Assembly (NCBI GenBank): GCA_030169165.1
Contig: CM058040.1
Location: forward strand, 109,250,063 to 109,314,062
From: Centaurea solstitialis
Lineage: Eukaryota > Streptophyta > Magnoliopsida > Asterales > Asteraceae
Length of the DNA: 64,000 nucleotides
Direction of reading: 5' to 3'
The position numbers were made by a program, and so were the translations under genes. The stretch's first letter is position 1; every line of letters starts with the position of its first letter. Positions 35,599-46,015 of the stretch are shown here, piece by piece. The notes under the pieces were generated by a model. It did not search any database, was not told where the DNA came from, and worked only from the letters and a program-made list of their open reading frames with translations.

Positions 35599-37929
35599 TT
35601 ACGCAATGAAGAACATCGGATTCGGCAACTTGAACGTCCGATCACCGTTGTTGGCACCGATCAAATCACTCCATTGATCGCCCATATTTCCGTGGATTCT
35701 GTATCCTTCTCCTACCAGTTGCGTCCTTTTCTTCGTTTTGTACACCTGTGCCGTCGTCCCATGCTCCTCTGTGCTCCTGCAAATTCACGACGTTTGATCA
35801 GGGGCGGACCCAGAGGTTTTTTTTTTTCAAGCGGTGACATCATTTCACTATAAAAAAACATATAAACAAATTTTTCTTGTTTCATTGCTTTTCAAATTAA
35901 GAGCATCTACACCAACTTTCCCAAATTTCCTCCAAAATAAAATAAAAGTCAAAATCTCTAAAAAATTGCATCCATCAATAAGAGCTTTTCTATTTTGGAG
36001 ACTTAACATTGATTGTAATATTAAAATATTCTACTTATCTTTAGAAAGTTAGAAGCTCTTGGAGCAAAATTATAGCCTAAAATCCATTCCATTTTCTTGA
36101 TGCTCTAAGGTCTCAAGTTCGAGCTTTTTACTGCAAACTTTTTATAAACACAATAAATCAAAAAACAAAAGCTGAAATCTAGGAAAAATGACCCTAACGG
36201 GACTCCAATACAAGACCTCACATTTGAAAAGCAAGAACTAACCAACTCAGCCCAAAGAAAACTTGTGCTCTTATTGCATCTCAAAGATATATATATAACG
36301 GTGGCACACAACAAATTTGATACGGTGACACTTTTCATGACCCTGTATTTTTTTCACTAAGCAGAAGAACGAAACGGGGGCACGTGGCACCCTATGCGCT
36401 ACACTAGGTCCGCCCATGCGACCTATGGTGAAAAATGTAGGGGGTAGTTTTGTAAATTCACTTACTTTAGCAAAAGCTTCTCCCAATTGTAGTAACCGGC
36501 TTTGTGCAAATTGGCGATCCTTATGTCTCTTTGGCTCTCCGATGTCCCTGAAATGAACACAATCTTGAAACCGATTGATTTCAGTTTGTAGTACAGATCA
36601 AGAACCGCTGGAGTTGCGGGCGCGTTTCCCAGTGCCAACCATTCTTCGAATCGTGTATCGTTATACAAGATTCCCCTGAAAGCCAGATATAGTAAAATGG
36701 AATCAAACACAATATATCCCACTTGAAGGTGGGGTCCGTAGACCTGAACTTTGCTCCAAACAGTATATATCCCACTTGAAGGCGGGGTCAACAAATTAGA
36801 GCTCTACTTCAAATAGTATATCCCACTAGAAGATGGGATCCAGAGACCTAACCTCTGCTCCAAATAGTGTATATTACACTTGAAGGTGGGGTCTAGAGAC
36901 CTGGCCTATGCTCCAAAGGGTATATATCCCACTTAAAGGCGAGGTCTGTGGACCCGACCTCTGCTCCAAAGAGTAAATAGGTGGGGTTTGCAGACTTGAC
37001 TGCTACTCCAAATAGTATATCTCACTTGAAGGTCTGGTCAACAGACCTGACCTCTAAGAGCATCTTCAACAGCTATGCTAAAATATAAAAAAAGTTGAAT
37101 TTTAGCAATTTTGTTGCTCCAGCTGTGCGATCTTGTATGCTATAATAGAAAAAAGAGAAGCCAGTGTAAAAATATCTAAAATCCCTATATAGGAGAGAAA
37201 TAATATTTTATTTTTTTCTCACCAACAAGATGTATCATAATAACCGTTTATGAAAGAGAAACGATATTTTATTAATTGTTTAGAATATTTTACTAATACC
37301 GGTACTGTTAGAATTGCTAAAATAGAGCAGTTGTTGGAGTTGGTTGTAATTTTTTTTAGAATTTTGACCTTTTGATATTGTATTTAAAGAAATTTTAACA
37401 TATTGAAGATGCTCTACTAGTAGTAAGTATATCCTACTTAAAGTTGGGGTCCATGGTCTCCACATCTACTCCAAAGACAAAGGCAGCTATTTCCGCATAA
37501 GGGAAAAAAAATGAAAATGTGTTTTTACCCAAACTGGACATCCGGACGTGCATAATAATCCAGTAGCGAAAGGGCAGTTTGGTCAATATCCAATACCCAA
37601 ACGTCCTTGCCGTCACCGGTGAGGTTGACGGTCTTGGCATACTCGAATGCAGCATCAGCGGCCTCGGTGCAATCGAGACCATGCTGCTTACCCGTCATGT
37701 AATCCCCAATGTACTTTATGCACTCGGCCGGCACCAGCTTCCAGCCACGGAGGTTGTAGGTCTCGACCGCCAACCGCCAGCTCAGGCACCGACCTCTGGC
37801 GGAGCCTGAGTGGTGCCGGCCGGAGTCTGGGACAACCCGTCGGATGACGTGGTTGTCGTTGGCGGTTTCATGGGATGCAACGGTTGCTATAGCAACCACA
37901 AGAAACACTAGTAGTAGTAATAGTTTCAT
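35599..37929 (-). CDS. Acid phosphatase, HAD class IIIB (VSP-like), copy C, 3 exons
   Basis: A more divergent member of the same family as copies A and B, about 18 kb away on the same strand. Exons: 37529-37929, 36466-36675, 35599-35776; total 789 bases, 262 residues. It has a strong signal peptide (MKLLLLLVFLVVAIATVA). Motif I is DIDQTA (D114, D116), with Gln where A and B have Glu but both catalytic aspartates kept. Motif II is FISGT and the acidic motif GDQWSD (236-241). It ends PMFFIA. Intron positions and phases match A and B. Intron 1 contains a minisatellite split by a MITE; intron 2 contains nested MITEs. Probably an active secreted or vacuolar acid phosphatase; substrate unknown. Confidence 0.93.
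35800..36417. mobile_element. GGGGCGGACCCAG-ended MITE in copy C intron 2
   Basis: Left end AGGGGCGGACCCAGAGG, right end CTAGGTCCGCCCATG. The interior block with ACGGTGGCACACAACAAA and GGCACGTGGCACC matches 54270-54575 in RADA intron 13. A second MITE is nested inside at 35901-36105. Confidence 0.75.
35901..36105. mobile_element. GAGCATC-type MITE nested in the previous element
   Basis: Flanked by TAA (35898-35900 and 36106-36108), with ends GAGCATCTACACCAAC and TCTTGATGCTC. The 3-base TAA duplication is typical of PIF/Harbinger MITEs. Confidence 0.75.
36705..37490. repeat. Minisatellite in copy C intron 1, interrupted by a MITE
   Basis: About six or seven 55-65 base units built on TATATCCCACTTGAAGG, TGGGGTC, AGACCTGACCTCTGCTCC and AAATAGTATA. 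Starts are near 36710, 36765, 36820, 36875, 36945 and 37015; the last unit resumes at 37430 after the MITE at 37058-37414. Units diverge by scattered substitutions. Confidence 0.8.
37058..37414. mobile_element. GAGCATCTTCAACAG-type MITE inside the minisatellite
   Basis: Ends GAGCATCTTCAACAGC and CATATTGAAGATGCTC; flanked by TAA on the left and TAC on the right. Same family as 35901-36105 and 56963-57331. Confidence 0.75.
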
Positions 37930-37998
37930 GACTCCTAAATTTTTTGGAAAGTAGGAGGAATAGTTAAAGGGATGCTTAATAAGGTAAATTAAGAGTTG

Positions 37999-38006
37999 TT
38001 TATATA
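37999..38006 (-). promoter_or_regulatory. TATA box of acid phosphatase copy C
   Basis: TATATAAA on the minus strand, 70 bases before the start codon at 37929, the same spacing class as in copy A. Confidence 0.65.
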
Positions 38007-38239
38007 CACTCTTTCATGTCAAACCAGCCATTGTTTTTGGAGTATATTACGAATTTACCCTCTCAAAGGCCCTGTCTCTGAGTATGTGTTTTATTAAGGG
38101 TAGAATGGGTAAAGTCTTTTAACCTTTTGTTTAAGTATAAATTTGGGACCTTATCTTCAAGGCATGTATCATGTTAGTTGTGAGGGACCATTAATGAATG
38201 TTGTCGACCGATCTGTTATGTATATACACATGTAGGGGG

Positions 38240-38585
38240 ATGTATGTAGGGGCATGTTCAAATAAAAACTCAAATTTGATTGCGTACATGAGGACAATTT
38301 AGAGCGCAACACATGTCCTATTCGGCTCATATTCGGTCTACATTATACAAGATTATTCTGACCAAATATTATGCATTATTCATGGTGAATAATACTGCAT
38401 TCAGACCGAATAGTATAGCATTCAGTATTATTCGGTTGTATCATTCACCTTGAATAATGCATAATATTCGGTCCGAATAATCATGTATTATTCAGACAGA
38501 ATACTCCCCGCGGCGCGCTCTTGGCTGCCTTCACGTTCACAAGTAGATTGGAGTTTTCATTTGAACTTTCGTCTATATTTGTATA
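38240..38585. mobile_element. MITE related to the 48676-49023 element
   Basis: Has the family's outer blocks (CATGAGGACAATTTAGAGCGC on the left; GCGCTCTTGGCTGCCTTCAC and GTTCACAAGT on the right) and TTATTCGG/CCGAATAAT inverted blocks in the middle. It is more diverged than the copy in the F-box 2 promoter. Confidence 0.6.
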
Positions 38586-38730
38586 TACGTATATACATAG
38601 AGGAAACTTCTGTTAGGAACCAAAAATTGATTAAGAACCCAGGAACCGTTGTGTTCCATGTGTCTATTTTCAAGACGAATACTCGTCATTTATAACACAT
38701 TCATAATGAACGTATGAATGTATTATTCAT

Positions 38731-38930
38731 CATGCCAACTAGTTTCGGTATGTCGGAGAGGGGGGGTATCATTATTGCCGAACCCAATAGCTACATTGTG
38801 TTTGCGGGTGAAAGAGTAAGTGAACAAACATTGAATAAAACAGTACTCGAAGTTTCACAAGTGGGTGAGTATTTATTCCAGAAGAGCTTATTCGATCTAA
38901 TCATACCACATAATCCTTTTTTTATGTTCC
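38731..38930 (+). pseudogene. accD: Nuclear copy of plastid accD (acetyl-CoA carboxylase beta subunit) 3' part
   Basis: The frame carries the conserved C-terminal accD sequence (SFGM, IIIAEPNSY, FAGERV, EQTLNKTV, EYLFQKSLFDLI). In plants this gene is plastid-encoded in most species. It lacks the rest of the gene, and residues usually invariant are changed (for example in the GSQAAE segment). It sits among nuclear repeats, so it is a plastid-to-nucleus transfer (NUPT) rather than a working gene. The following 70 bases to about 39000 may be plastid spacer DNA. Confidence 0.85.
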
Positions 38931-39192
38931 TGATTATTGATCAAGAAGCTTTTATCTTGTATGAAATTCTTATTTTTGTGAAATTAGGCAAATAAAATAG
39001 ATATCCTGATGGATGGGATTCTAACAAACCCAGCAATATAATTAATAATAATTTTTAAGAAACTTTTTGATTAGTAAATAAAATTCAAAAACAAGAACAA
39101 AAAATAAGAAAAGAATAATAATAATAATGTGTCAATCCATATCCTTTCAAAGCCTTCATATAGAAATTAGATCTATACTTAATAAATATATT

Positions 39193-39584
39193 TTTTTTTT
39201 TTTAAAGCAAAGCAAGGCAGATTTATTGGAGCAAAAGAGAACAAAAAGACTCCCAGGAGGAGACAGAGGCTACAAAAAAAAGAACAGAAGAAAAAAACAG
39301 AGGCTAGCAAATAAAACAATCCAAAGGGGAGGCAATCCAACTCTCCCAGCTAAAGCCCAAATTTCCTCTATGTTTGACCCAGAAAGCAGATTGCTGCATC
39401 ACTCTTGGAAACAAATCCTCCTCCTTAATCTTCTCAAGAACTTGAAGATCGTTAGTGTGTAAGAGGCGGTTTCTCCAGTTCCATATTTTTAAATATGGAC
39501 CAACAAATGAACTTGTGGTCTAGTGGAAAACGCCTTTCATTGTGTATAGGAGGTTGCAGGTTCAAATCCTCCATTGCACATTAT
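39193..39584 (-). mobile_element. Chimeric retrosequence with 19-bp target duplication
   Basis: The direct repeat TATACTTAATAAATATATT flanks the insert at 39174-39192 and 39585-39603. A T run at its left edge is a poly(A) tail on the minus strand, so the body at 39193-39475 is a 3'-end retrocopy inserted in minus orientation. Its 5' side instead contains a tRNA-like block in plus orientation (39509-39582). I do not recognise the source of the body; an open frame reads through part of it. Confidence 0.75.
39509..39582 (+). ncRNA. tRNA-like / SINE-head sequence within the chimeric retrosequence
   Basis: Has GTGGTCTAGTGG (A box) and GCAGGTTCAAATCC (B box) at tRNA-like spacing, with GGAGG/CCTCC pairing around the B box as in a T arm. 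Acceptor-stem pairing is poor, so it is not a functional tRNA gene. Most likely a SINE head or tRNA-derived retro fragment. Confidence 0.5.
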
Positions 39585-39814
39585 TATACTTAATAAATAT
39601 ATTAAGTAATAATAAATCCAATTTAGAATTATCAAACTAAAATAGACATCTTTATATTATGAATAATAAATATAATATAATAATAAAAGGTACAAATTGT
39701 AAATCAATATACTCATTCTATAACAACTCTTAACTTTCCCTTTGTTTTGGTGCCTTTAGTAGGCCTGGCCTTTCTTCAATAACAAAGGTTTCTTTACTTT
39801 TTCATGTTAAAAAA

Positions 39815-40171
39815 GAGTAAATTACATATTTGATCCTTATGATTTACACTACATTGAATTGTTGGTCCATATTTAAAAATATTTATGAAAACATTACTGT
39901 GGTTTACACTATATTACACTGTTGGTCCCTGTAGTTTACACTATATTGCATTGTTGGTTACTGTTTACACTATATTGCACTGTTGGTTACTGTGGTTTAC
40001 ACTATATTGCACTGTTGGTCCCTATGCTAGAGAGACCAACAGGACAATAACTACAGTAACCAACAATGCAATATAACATAAATCGCATGAATCGTTTCCA
40101 TAATTATTTCAAAATAAGAAGCAACAGTGTAATGCAGTGTAAACCACGAGGACCAAATATATAATTCACTC
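39815..40171. mobile_element. Foldback MITE with internal GGTTTACACTATATTGCACTG repeats
   Basis: Ends GAGTAAATTACATATTTG and CAAATATATAATTCACTC. Inside are three or four direct copies of TTTACACTATATTGCACTGT on the left half and their complements on the right. Same family as 55377-55694. Confidence 0.8.
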
Positions 40172-40636
40172 TAAAAAAACAAGGGTGTTTAGAGCCAATG
40201 GGACAAAACATCATCTATTTTTTCTTACAAAACTGACACTTGTATCATAACAGAGATATCCTGACACTTGTATCATAACAGAGATATCCATTTAACAAAA
40301 TATGGTATAAGTGATGCATATTGGATGGCCAAAATCCAATTCATTAAGTTTAGAGATCTAGAAAGAGATGAGATCTCATATCATCATCAGACAAAGAATG
40401 GGATTTACAGTAGGGCCCAGGCATTAATTTTTTATGGCAACACAGAAACCCACATGTTTTCAATGTTGTTGTAGGTAGCAAAATAGGTAGGTTAGAAATA
40501 ATCTCACTTTTTAATAAACAACTTAAGATGGTAAAATACATGTGCATACTTACAAACACTTGGCATTTTAAATTGGATGGGCCCATTTGACAAATGACAA
40601 CAGCCATACAGAGACTAGCTATATCATAAGACAATT
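40172..40636. other. Spacer with a short direct duplication
   Basis: CTGACACTTGTATCATAACAG is repeated in tandem at 40233 and 40261. Otherwise nothing recognised. Confidence 0.45.
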
Positions 40637-41004
40637 TGGGTGCATTTGTACACTGGAGAAGACATAACAGAACAAAACAGTGATCGTTGTTCTAGTTTTG
40701 AAAGGACTTTGTGTGGAAAGAGAAGAACAAAGAGGAAGAGACTTGTTCTACCCCCAACCCATGGAACAAGCTTATATTTTACCAATATAACCTCAAAATA
40801 AAACCTAATTCTCTTTTAAGTACATAAGTCGATCAAAATTTATAAAAGATATAAACAATTCATAAAACGGGAAATTGGTCATTTTATCTTTTCTGTCCTT
40901 TCCAGTTTCCAGTACTATCTTACAAACCCTAAACAACTGTTATGTCATGTCCTGTCCTGTTGTATTCTATCTTGTTTTGTCCTGCATATACCAAACACAC
41001 CCTT
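40637..41004. mobile_element. MITE, second member of the family at 11514
   Basis: Left end GGGTGCATTTGTACACTGG, right end GCATATACCAAACACACCC. Both members share AGACTTGTTCTAC/CATGGAACAAGCTTA blocks. Confidence 0.65.
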
Positions 41005-41455
41005 AAGGTCATGCTAATCTTATCTAATCATTTTGTAAACTAAGACAGTTGCTTTATAAACATGAAGCACCAAATATCACATAAAAGATCTATATATTAT
41101 CAACAAACACAACAGCAAAAGTAAAACCATTGTCAAAATTCTATACAGGTAAAGCAAATGAGATGGGAATGAAATTCTTTAAAACTAATTGGAAGTTAAA
41201 TTGAATCGATGAGCGATAAGTTACACGAAACTTACAAAGCATATCGAAGTATCGAACAGAAGCAGACCAACTTCTTTTCCAATGGAGAAAAACGACCTCA
41301 TCTCTCATGCAGGGTTCAAAAATTCGGCATCAAGACTTGAGGTTCGTTTGTAAAAACTTGGTTTTCTGCATAAAGCTCCCCCCTAAAAGCTTACTGAATA
41401 AGCCACTTCCTATACCATTAAGCCACTACCAAACAGTCATGTATAACTGACAGAA

Positions 41456-41722
41456 GAGTAAATTACGATTTTAGTCCTCATAAACTTCAGTTTTCGTACG
41501 TATGATTTGTAATCTACTGTTGTTTTCGTCCCTGAAATAATTGCTGCCTTTTAAAGTACAAGGGACTAAAATAGCAAAGAACTTTAAACCACAATAAGTT
41601 GTAAACTATAAGGACGAAAATAACAATAAATCACAAACCATAAGAATGAAAACCGCAATAAACCATGGGGATGGAAATCCGAATTTTTAATAAACCACAT
41701 GGACTAAAACCGTTACTTACTC
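41456..41722. mobile_element. Mutator-like foldback MITE with 9-bp target duplication
   Basis: Begins GAGTAAATTACGATTTTAGTC and ends GACTAAAACCGTTACTTACTC. Flanks are CTGACAGAA (41447-41455) and CTGACAGTA (41723-41731), a 9-base duplication with one mismatch, which is characteristic of Mutator-type elements. The arms are inverted repeats over most of the length. Confidence 0.75.
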
Positions 41723-41839
41723 CTGACAGTATAAGTTATGAGTCTCATTAAGCTGCTAACAATCAGGCCCCTGAGACCCACTACCTTGCGCATTTACGAG
41801 CACCCTCTGTGACATCGGGTACGATTATGAACCTATTTA

Positions 41840-44034
41840 TCACCTTAACGGGCTAACAACCCAACCCGTAATTGGATGTTGCCTCCGACTTCTAAATTTC
41901 CTATGGGACCCACTTTGCAAACGTTCAAGAATCGAATACGTAATCGAATCGGGAGTCAAACCCTGCTCTTTAAGCTTTGCATACAAGTCAACCGCTTCAG
42001 CCGTTCTCCCACATCTCTCGAGGCAATCTAACAATATATTATACGTTACAATATTCGGGAAACACCCTTCGGAAAGCATTTCGTCGAACAACCTACAAGC
42101 CATATCGACTTTATCCGACTTCCCAAAACACTCGATAAGTGTGCTATAAGTTACAACATCCGGATTTAGACCCTTTTCTTCCATCTCCTTAAACCTCATG
42201 TGGGCTTCATCCACATCGCCATTTTTCCCTAAAGAATTGATTAACGAGTTATACGACACGATATCCGGCCTGCAATCGCTGTTCTCCATCTCATCAAATA
42301 CCTTAATGGCCTCATCAACCCGTCCGGCTCTACCGAAGCTCGATATCAATATATTGTAAGTGAATATATCAGGTGAAGGGCCATCCTGTTTCATCTTCTC
42401 GTATAAATCTTGAAGATGAGATGTTTGTTTTAACTTCCCAAGAGCGGTCAACACGGTGTTGTACATAATAGTATCGGAGCTTATACCCTTTTCGTGAACC
42501 TTACTTAATAAGTCCAAAGATTCAGCCACTTTACCCTCTTTGCATAAGCTTTCCAACATGGATAAGTAAGCATCACGATCTCCCTTATCGTGGAAGCTCC
42601 ACATGTGGCAAAATAGGCGGTGGGCCTCACTGGCATGTCCCAATTTGCTAAGTGTTCGCACAAGATATGCGTATATGCCTTTGTTCATGTACTTCTTTGA
42701 TATTTCCACCACTTCATCGAGTCTACCAAGTTGTCCTTCTGAAGCAAGGACGTTTAAAATGACGCTATAAGTGAATTCATTGGGACGGCAATCGTTTTCC
42801 ACCATTTTTGAAAAGAGATATATGGTTTTGTCAACCATCCGGCTCATAGCAAGCACCTGGATTGTGGTATTATACGCAATTAAATTCGGGGCTAGGTTCT
42901 TCAATAGCATTTCTTGAAAAAGTGATATGGCATCATCGGATTTCCCATGTTTTCCGGCCATTCTGATCATGATTGTGTATGTATATTGATCGGGTTCACA
43001 GTGCTTCCTCTTCATGTCTTCGAAAACCTTGTACGCCTGATCAACCTGAAAAGACGCTGCATATCAGATTATCAGACTCCAAACGAATATTTCAAGAAAA
43101 AGATAGAAGCAGCTATTCCCTCCATTTTGTTTTCGCTAAACCAAGGTCATATACTTGATAGTTGACATGATGCGATTGTAGTACTGATCGAAACAATCGT
43201 TACACTACCACTAAGATGTGCTAAATCCCATCATGCAAAACTATAAGATAAACATGAAACTAATTATGCAACAAGAAGTTCATAAATGGGACCTTTAACC
43301 TTTTCATCTTTGGCAAGGGCATCGAGTAGCATATTGTAGGCAAAAATATCCGGTTGATATCCTTTCCTTTTCATCTCTTGATAAACTTCCAATCCCTTGC
43401 TTGAATCACGAGACCGCAAATGAGCCTGGAGAAGGCACTTGTACGTATAGCGGTTCATCCTGAGCTCCCATTTTTCAACCAAACGTAAACACCTCTCCAG
43501 ATCTTCACCGCCGCCAAATACTCCGATCAAAAGATTCACGGTGGAGATGTTGCCACGTACGCGCGACCGCTCCATCTCGTCAAGAATCCGACGGACGGAG
43601 TCGATCCGGTCGGGCAAGGAAGACTTGGAGAGGATCAGAAGAATGCGGTTGTACGTAAAACAATCATGACGGAATTTAGGGATAGAAGCAGGGCAAAACC
43701 GGAAGAACTGAAGCGCGAGAGACGTAGAGTGGAGGGATTTAAGGATTTCGGAGGCTTCAGAAAGGGTTAGTGTTAGGGTTAGGGTTTCTAGATAGTCAGA
43801 TAGTTCGATAAAGGGGTCTAATGAGGTAGAGGTCTTGGATTGGAGGATGTTAACAACCTTGCATACAAGGTCACGGCGAGGGAGAGGGTAGCCTCTAGGA
43901 TCAACTTGTTGATTGTTCGGGACTTGGACTTCGACCGCAAACGAACGTCCATTGTCCATTTCCGTGACCACTCTTCCGCTGTACTTAGTGGCATAGCCAC
44001 GACGAAAGAGGCGGCAGAAATTGTTCATGATCAA
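41840..44034 (-). CDS. ABO5: P-class pentatricopeptide repeat protein, mitochondrial (At1g51965/ABO5-like)
   Basis: Two exons, 43300-44034 and 41840-43045, split by a GT...AG intron of 254 bases in phase 0; 1941 bases, 646 residues. The N-terminus (NNFCRLFRRGYATKYSGRVV) looks mitochondrial, followed by the characteristic GYPLPRR segment. From about residue 125 it is an array of roughly a dozen 35-residue PPR repeats (for example PDIFTYNILISSFGRAGRVD). The C-terminus NPITGWVVSPLR, from memory of that protein, matches Arabidopsis At1g51965. That protein (ABO5) is known to be needed for splicing of mitochondrial nad2 intron 3; the same role here is inferred by homology. ATG 44034 or 44028 could be used. 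A spliced 5' leader is likely (see 44994-45150). Confidence 0.93.
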
Positions 44035-44340
44035 TTTCTCTGCTCTATCTCACCTGCCCTTAGTATAGAACCTGAAGAATCAAAGTCAACAAAAGTCAAA
44101 CCCCTAATCTGCAAATTGTGCCTTAAAAAGCTCAATAACAATGGCAGTCTGAGTACTTGAATCCAACAAAATCAGTGACATCCAAATGCAATATTTCCTT
44201 CAACGACATTTATCGAATCGAATCAAATCAAATATCTAGAAACTATCAACTACTTACTTTTCTAAAATCAAATGTGTAACGTGATTCGATTAGAGGTGTA
44301 AACGAGCCGAGTATCAGGTAGTTCGAGTCGAGTCGTTAGT

Positions 44341-44652
44341 GGCTGTGTTTGGCAAAAATAAGCTAGCTTATAAGCTAGTCCATCCAAACATGTACCAGAA
44401 GCTAGCTTTTTGAAACGCTACTTTGAGTAGCTTATGAAGAGCTTATTGTAGCCTTTTCCAATTATACCCCTATTAATATTAATTATTAAATTCAAAGATA
44501 CCCTTTTTAGTCATTTTACATACTCATAAGCTAGTTTTTGCCAAACATAATTTGTTCATAAGCTAGCTTATCAGCTACTAGCAAGCTTATCAATCAACAT
44601 CTAGCTTATCAGCTACCAGCTAGCTTATAAGCTACGGTTGCCAAACATAGCC
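44341..44652. mobile_element. MITE of the GCTAGCTTAT family, complete, with AGT flanks
   Basis: Left end GGCTGTGTTTGGCAAAAATA, right end GGTTGCCAAACATAGCC; AGT at 44338-44340 and 44653-44655. It lies in the putative 5' leader intron of the PPR gene. Its nearest relative in this window is at 53172-53496. Confidence 0.85.
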
Positions 44653-44993
44653 AGTATCTCGAGTCGAGTTTTATTCGAGTCGAGTTTTGACAGAGTTTAT
44701 TCGAGTTGAGCTTTGACTGAGTCTATCTCGTGTAGCTCGCGAGTTGTCTCGCTCGTTTACACCCCTAAATTCGATATAATCCATTTCAATTACCTTAATA
44801 CAAGCCCTAATTTCACGCTTTTCCTAAATCATACTAATCAACCACATCTAACTAAATACCTACCTACAACAATTCGAAATTTCAACATTATAGATTACGA
44901 ACTGGAAACACGAATTATAATAACTATCACATAATCACTAATTACGAAGCGATAAACGAAAATTAGGTATCAGTATATCACTAATTATGAACC

Positions 44994-45150
44994 AACCTCA
45001 GTCGACGAACACACCTGAGATTGTTAAGGACGCCGGAAGTCGCAGTCGGCGGTGACGTCGGAGAACCGGCGACGGCAGACGGCAGACGGCAGACGGCGGT
45101 GGTCGGCGGAAGCGAAAAACGGAAGAAGGTAGAACAGAAGCTACGATTCT
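44994..45150 (-). promoter_or_regulatory. Putative non-coding 5' exon (leader) of the PPR gene
   Basis: On the minus strand a GC-rich block ends at a consensus-like donor (GACTGAG|GTTGGTTC near 44997), and an acceptor GATTCTTCAG|GTTCTA lies at about 44073, just before the ATG. A leader intron of about 920 bases is thus plausible. A second copy of this block and its downstream flank is at 47610-47840. Inference only; no transcript data. Confidence 0.45.
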
Positions 45151-45160
45151 GTTTTCTATT

Positions 45161-45239
45161 AAAATTTTGGATGTGAAGGCCCATTTATTTGTAAGCCCAT
45201 AAAATTTTTGGATTAGAAGGCCCATTTATTTGTAAGCCG
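45161..45239 (-). promoter_or_regulatory. Tandemly duplicated site II promoter module of the PPR gene
   Basis: Two about 39-base units (45161-45199, 45201-45239) share AAAATTTT, GGAT, AAGGCCCATTTATTTGTAAG. Each holds a TGGGCC site II motif on the gene strand (45178-45183 and 45219-45224). Site II elements are common in promoters of plant organelle-protein genes. Confidence 0.55.
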
Positions 45240-45965
45240 GTTATAGCTCGGTTACGATCGGTTATGGTTTGGAGCTTTTTAAAGGATCGAACCGGTTAAG
45301 GTCCAACCCGGTCTAAATTTGTGTTTTTACAATAAAATTATAATTGTCGATAACCTTTTTTAGCATTTTAATCCTTTTCCGACACTGTAAATATTGTGCA
45401 TGGTTACAAAGCGTAAAAAACGTTCACGATTCTGGCAATCTTCTATTATGTAATGGAGATTATAATAAAATGTATTTTAAGTATATTTGAGTGATATACG
45501 GATGTGTGTAATTCATATATGAACTGCATGTCGGCTATTTGTAAAATTTACAAAAATGCTCCTCGATCTTGTATATGCATGCGAATATTTCCCCGCAATC
45601 TTTGACTTTTCAACTTTAATTTAAACCGTATCAATAATTGAGATCAATTTTCTATTTCACGTTTTTTACGACTTCCCGTTTTAATTTTTCTCTTTCTTTC
45701 TCTCTCTATATATGTGTGTGTGTGAAGAATCTTTTTTTATTTAACCGAATGTTTGTTTTAATTTAGAATTAGAAGAACTAAAGTTGGTGAATTGATATAG
45801 TCATATTATATATTTATTAAACTATTGAAAGAAAATGATTATCATAATATAATTAAATAATAATTACTTAGACATTAACATAATCTATTTAAATAAACGA
45901 TACATCGAGATATTTGAAATATTTAGACTAAAAAATAATATAAATCGGTTTGACGCTATGATCCA
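45240..45965. other. Intergenic region between divergent PPR and F-box 1 genes
   Basis: From about 45490 the sequence (GGATGTGTGTAATTCATATATG, GATCTTGTATATGCATGCG, TCTCTCTATATATG) is repeated at 47840-48120, and its F-box-proximal half again at 51370-51620. No gene. Confidence 0.5.
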
Positions 45966-45973
45966 TATATAAA
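45966..45973 (+). promoter_or_regulatory. TATA box of F-box gene 1
   Basis: TATATAAA 43 bases before the ATG at 46016, in a block conserved with the other two F-box units (ATCCATATATAAAAACC). The short distance implies a very short leader. Confidence 0.55.
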
Positions 45974-46015
45974 AACCTTAGAAACCAATTCATATCCCCA
46001 AGTCAAATAATAAGA

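Noticed and set aside
36705..37490. CRISPR-like array
   Set aside because: Units diverge and are directly tandem without unique spacers; this is a plant intron minisatellite.
39127..39462. 111-codon Lys/Arg-rich frame
   Set aside because: It runs through a target duplication and poly(T) tract into a retrosequence; not a gene.
39509..39582. Functional tRNA gene
   Set aside because: A and B boxes are present but the acceptor stem does not pair well and the block is part of a larger retro-insertion.
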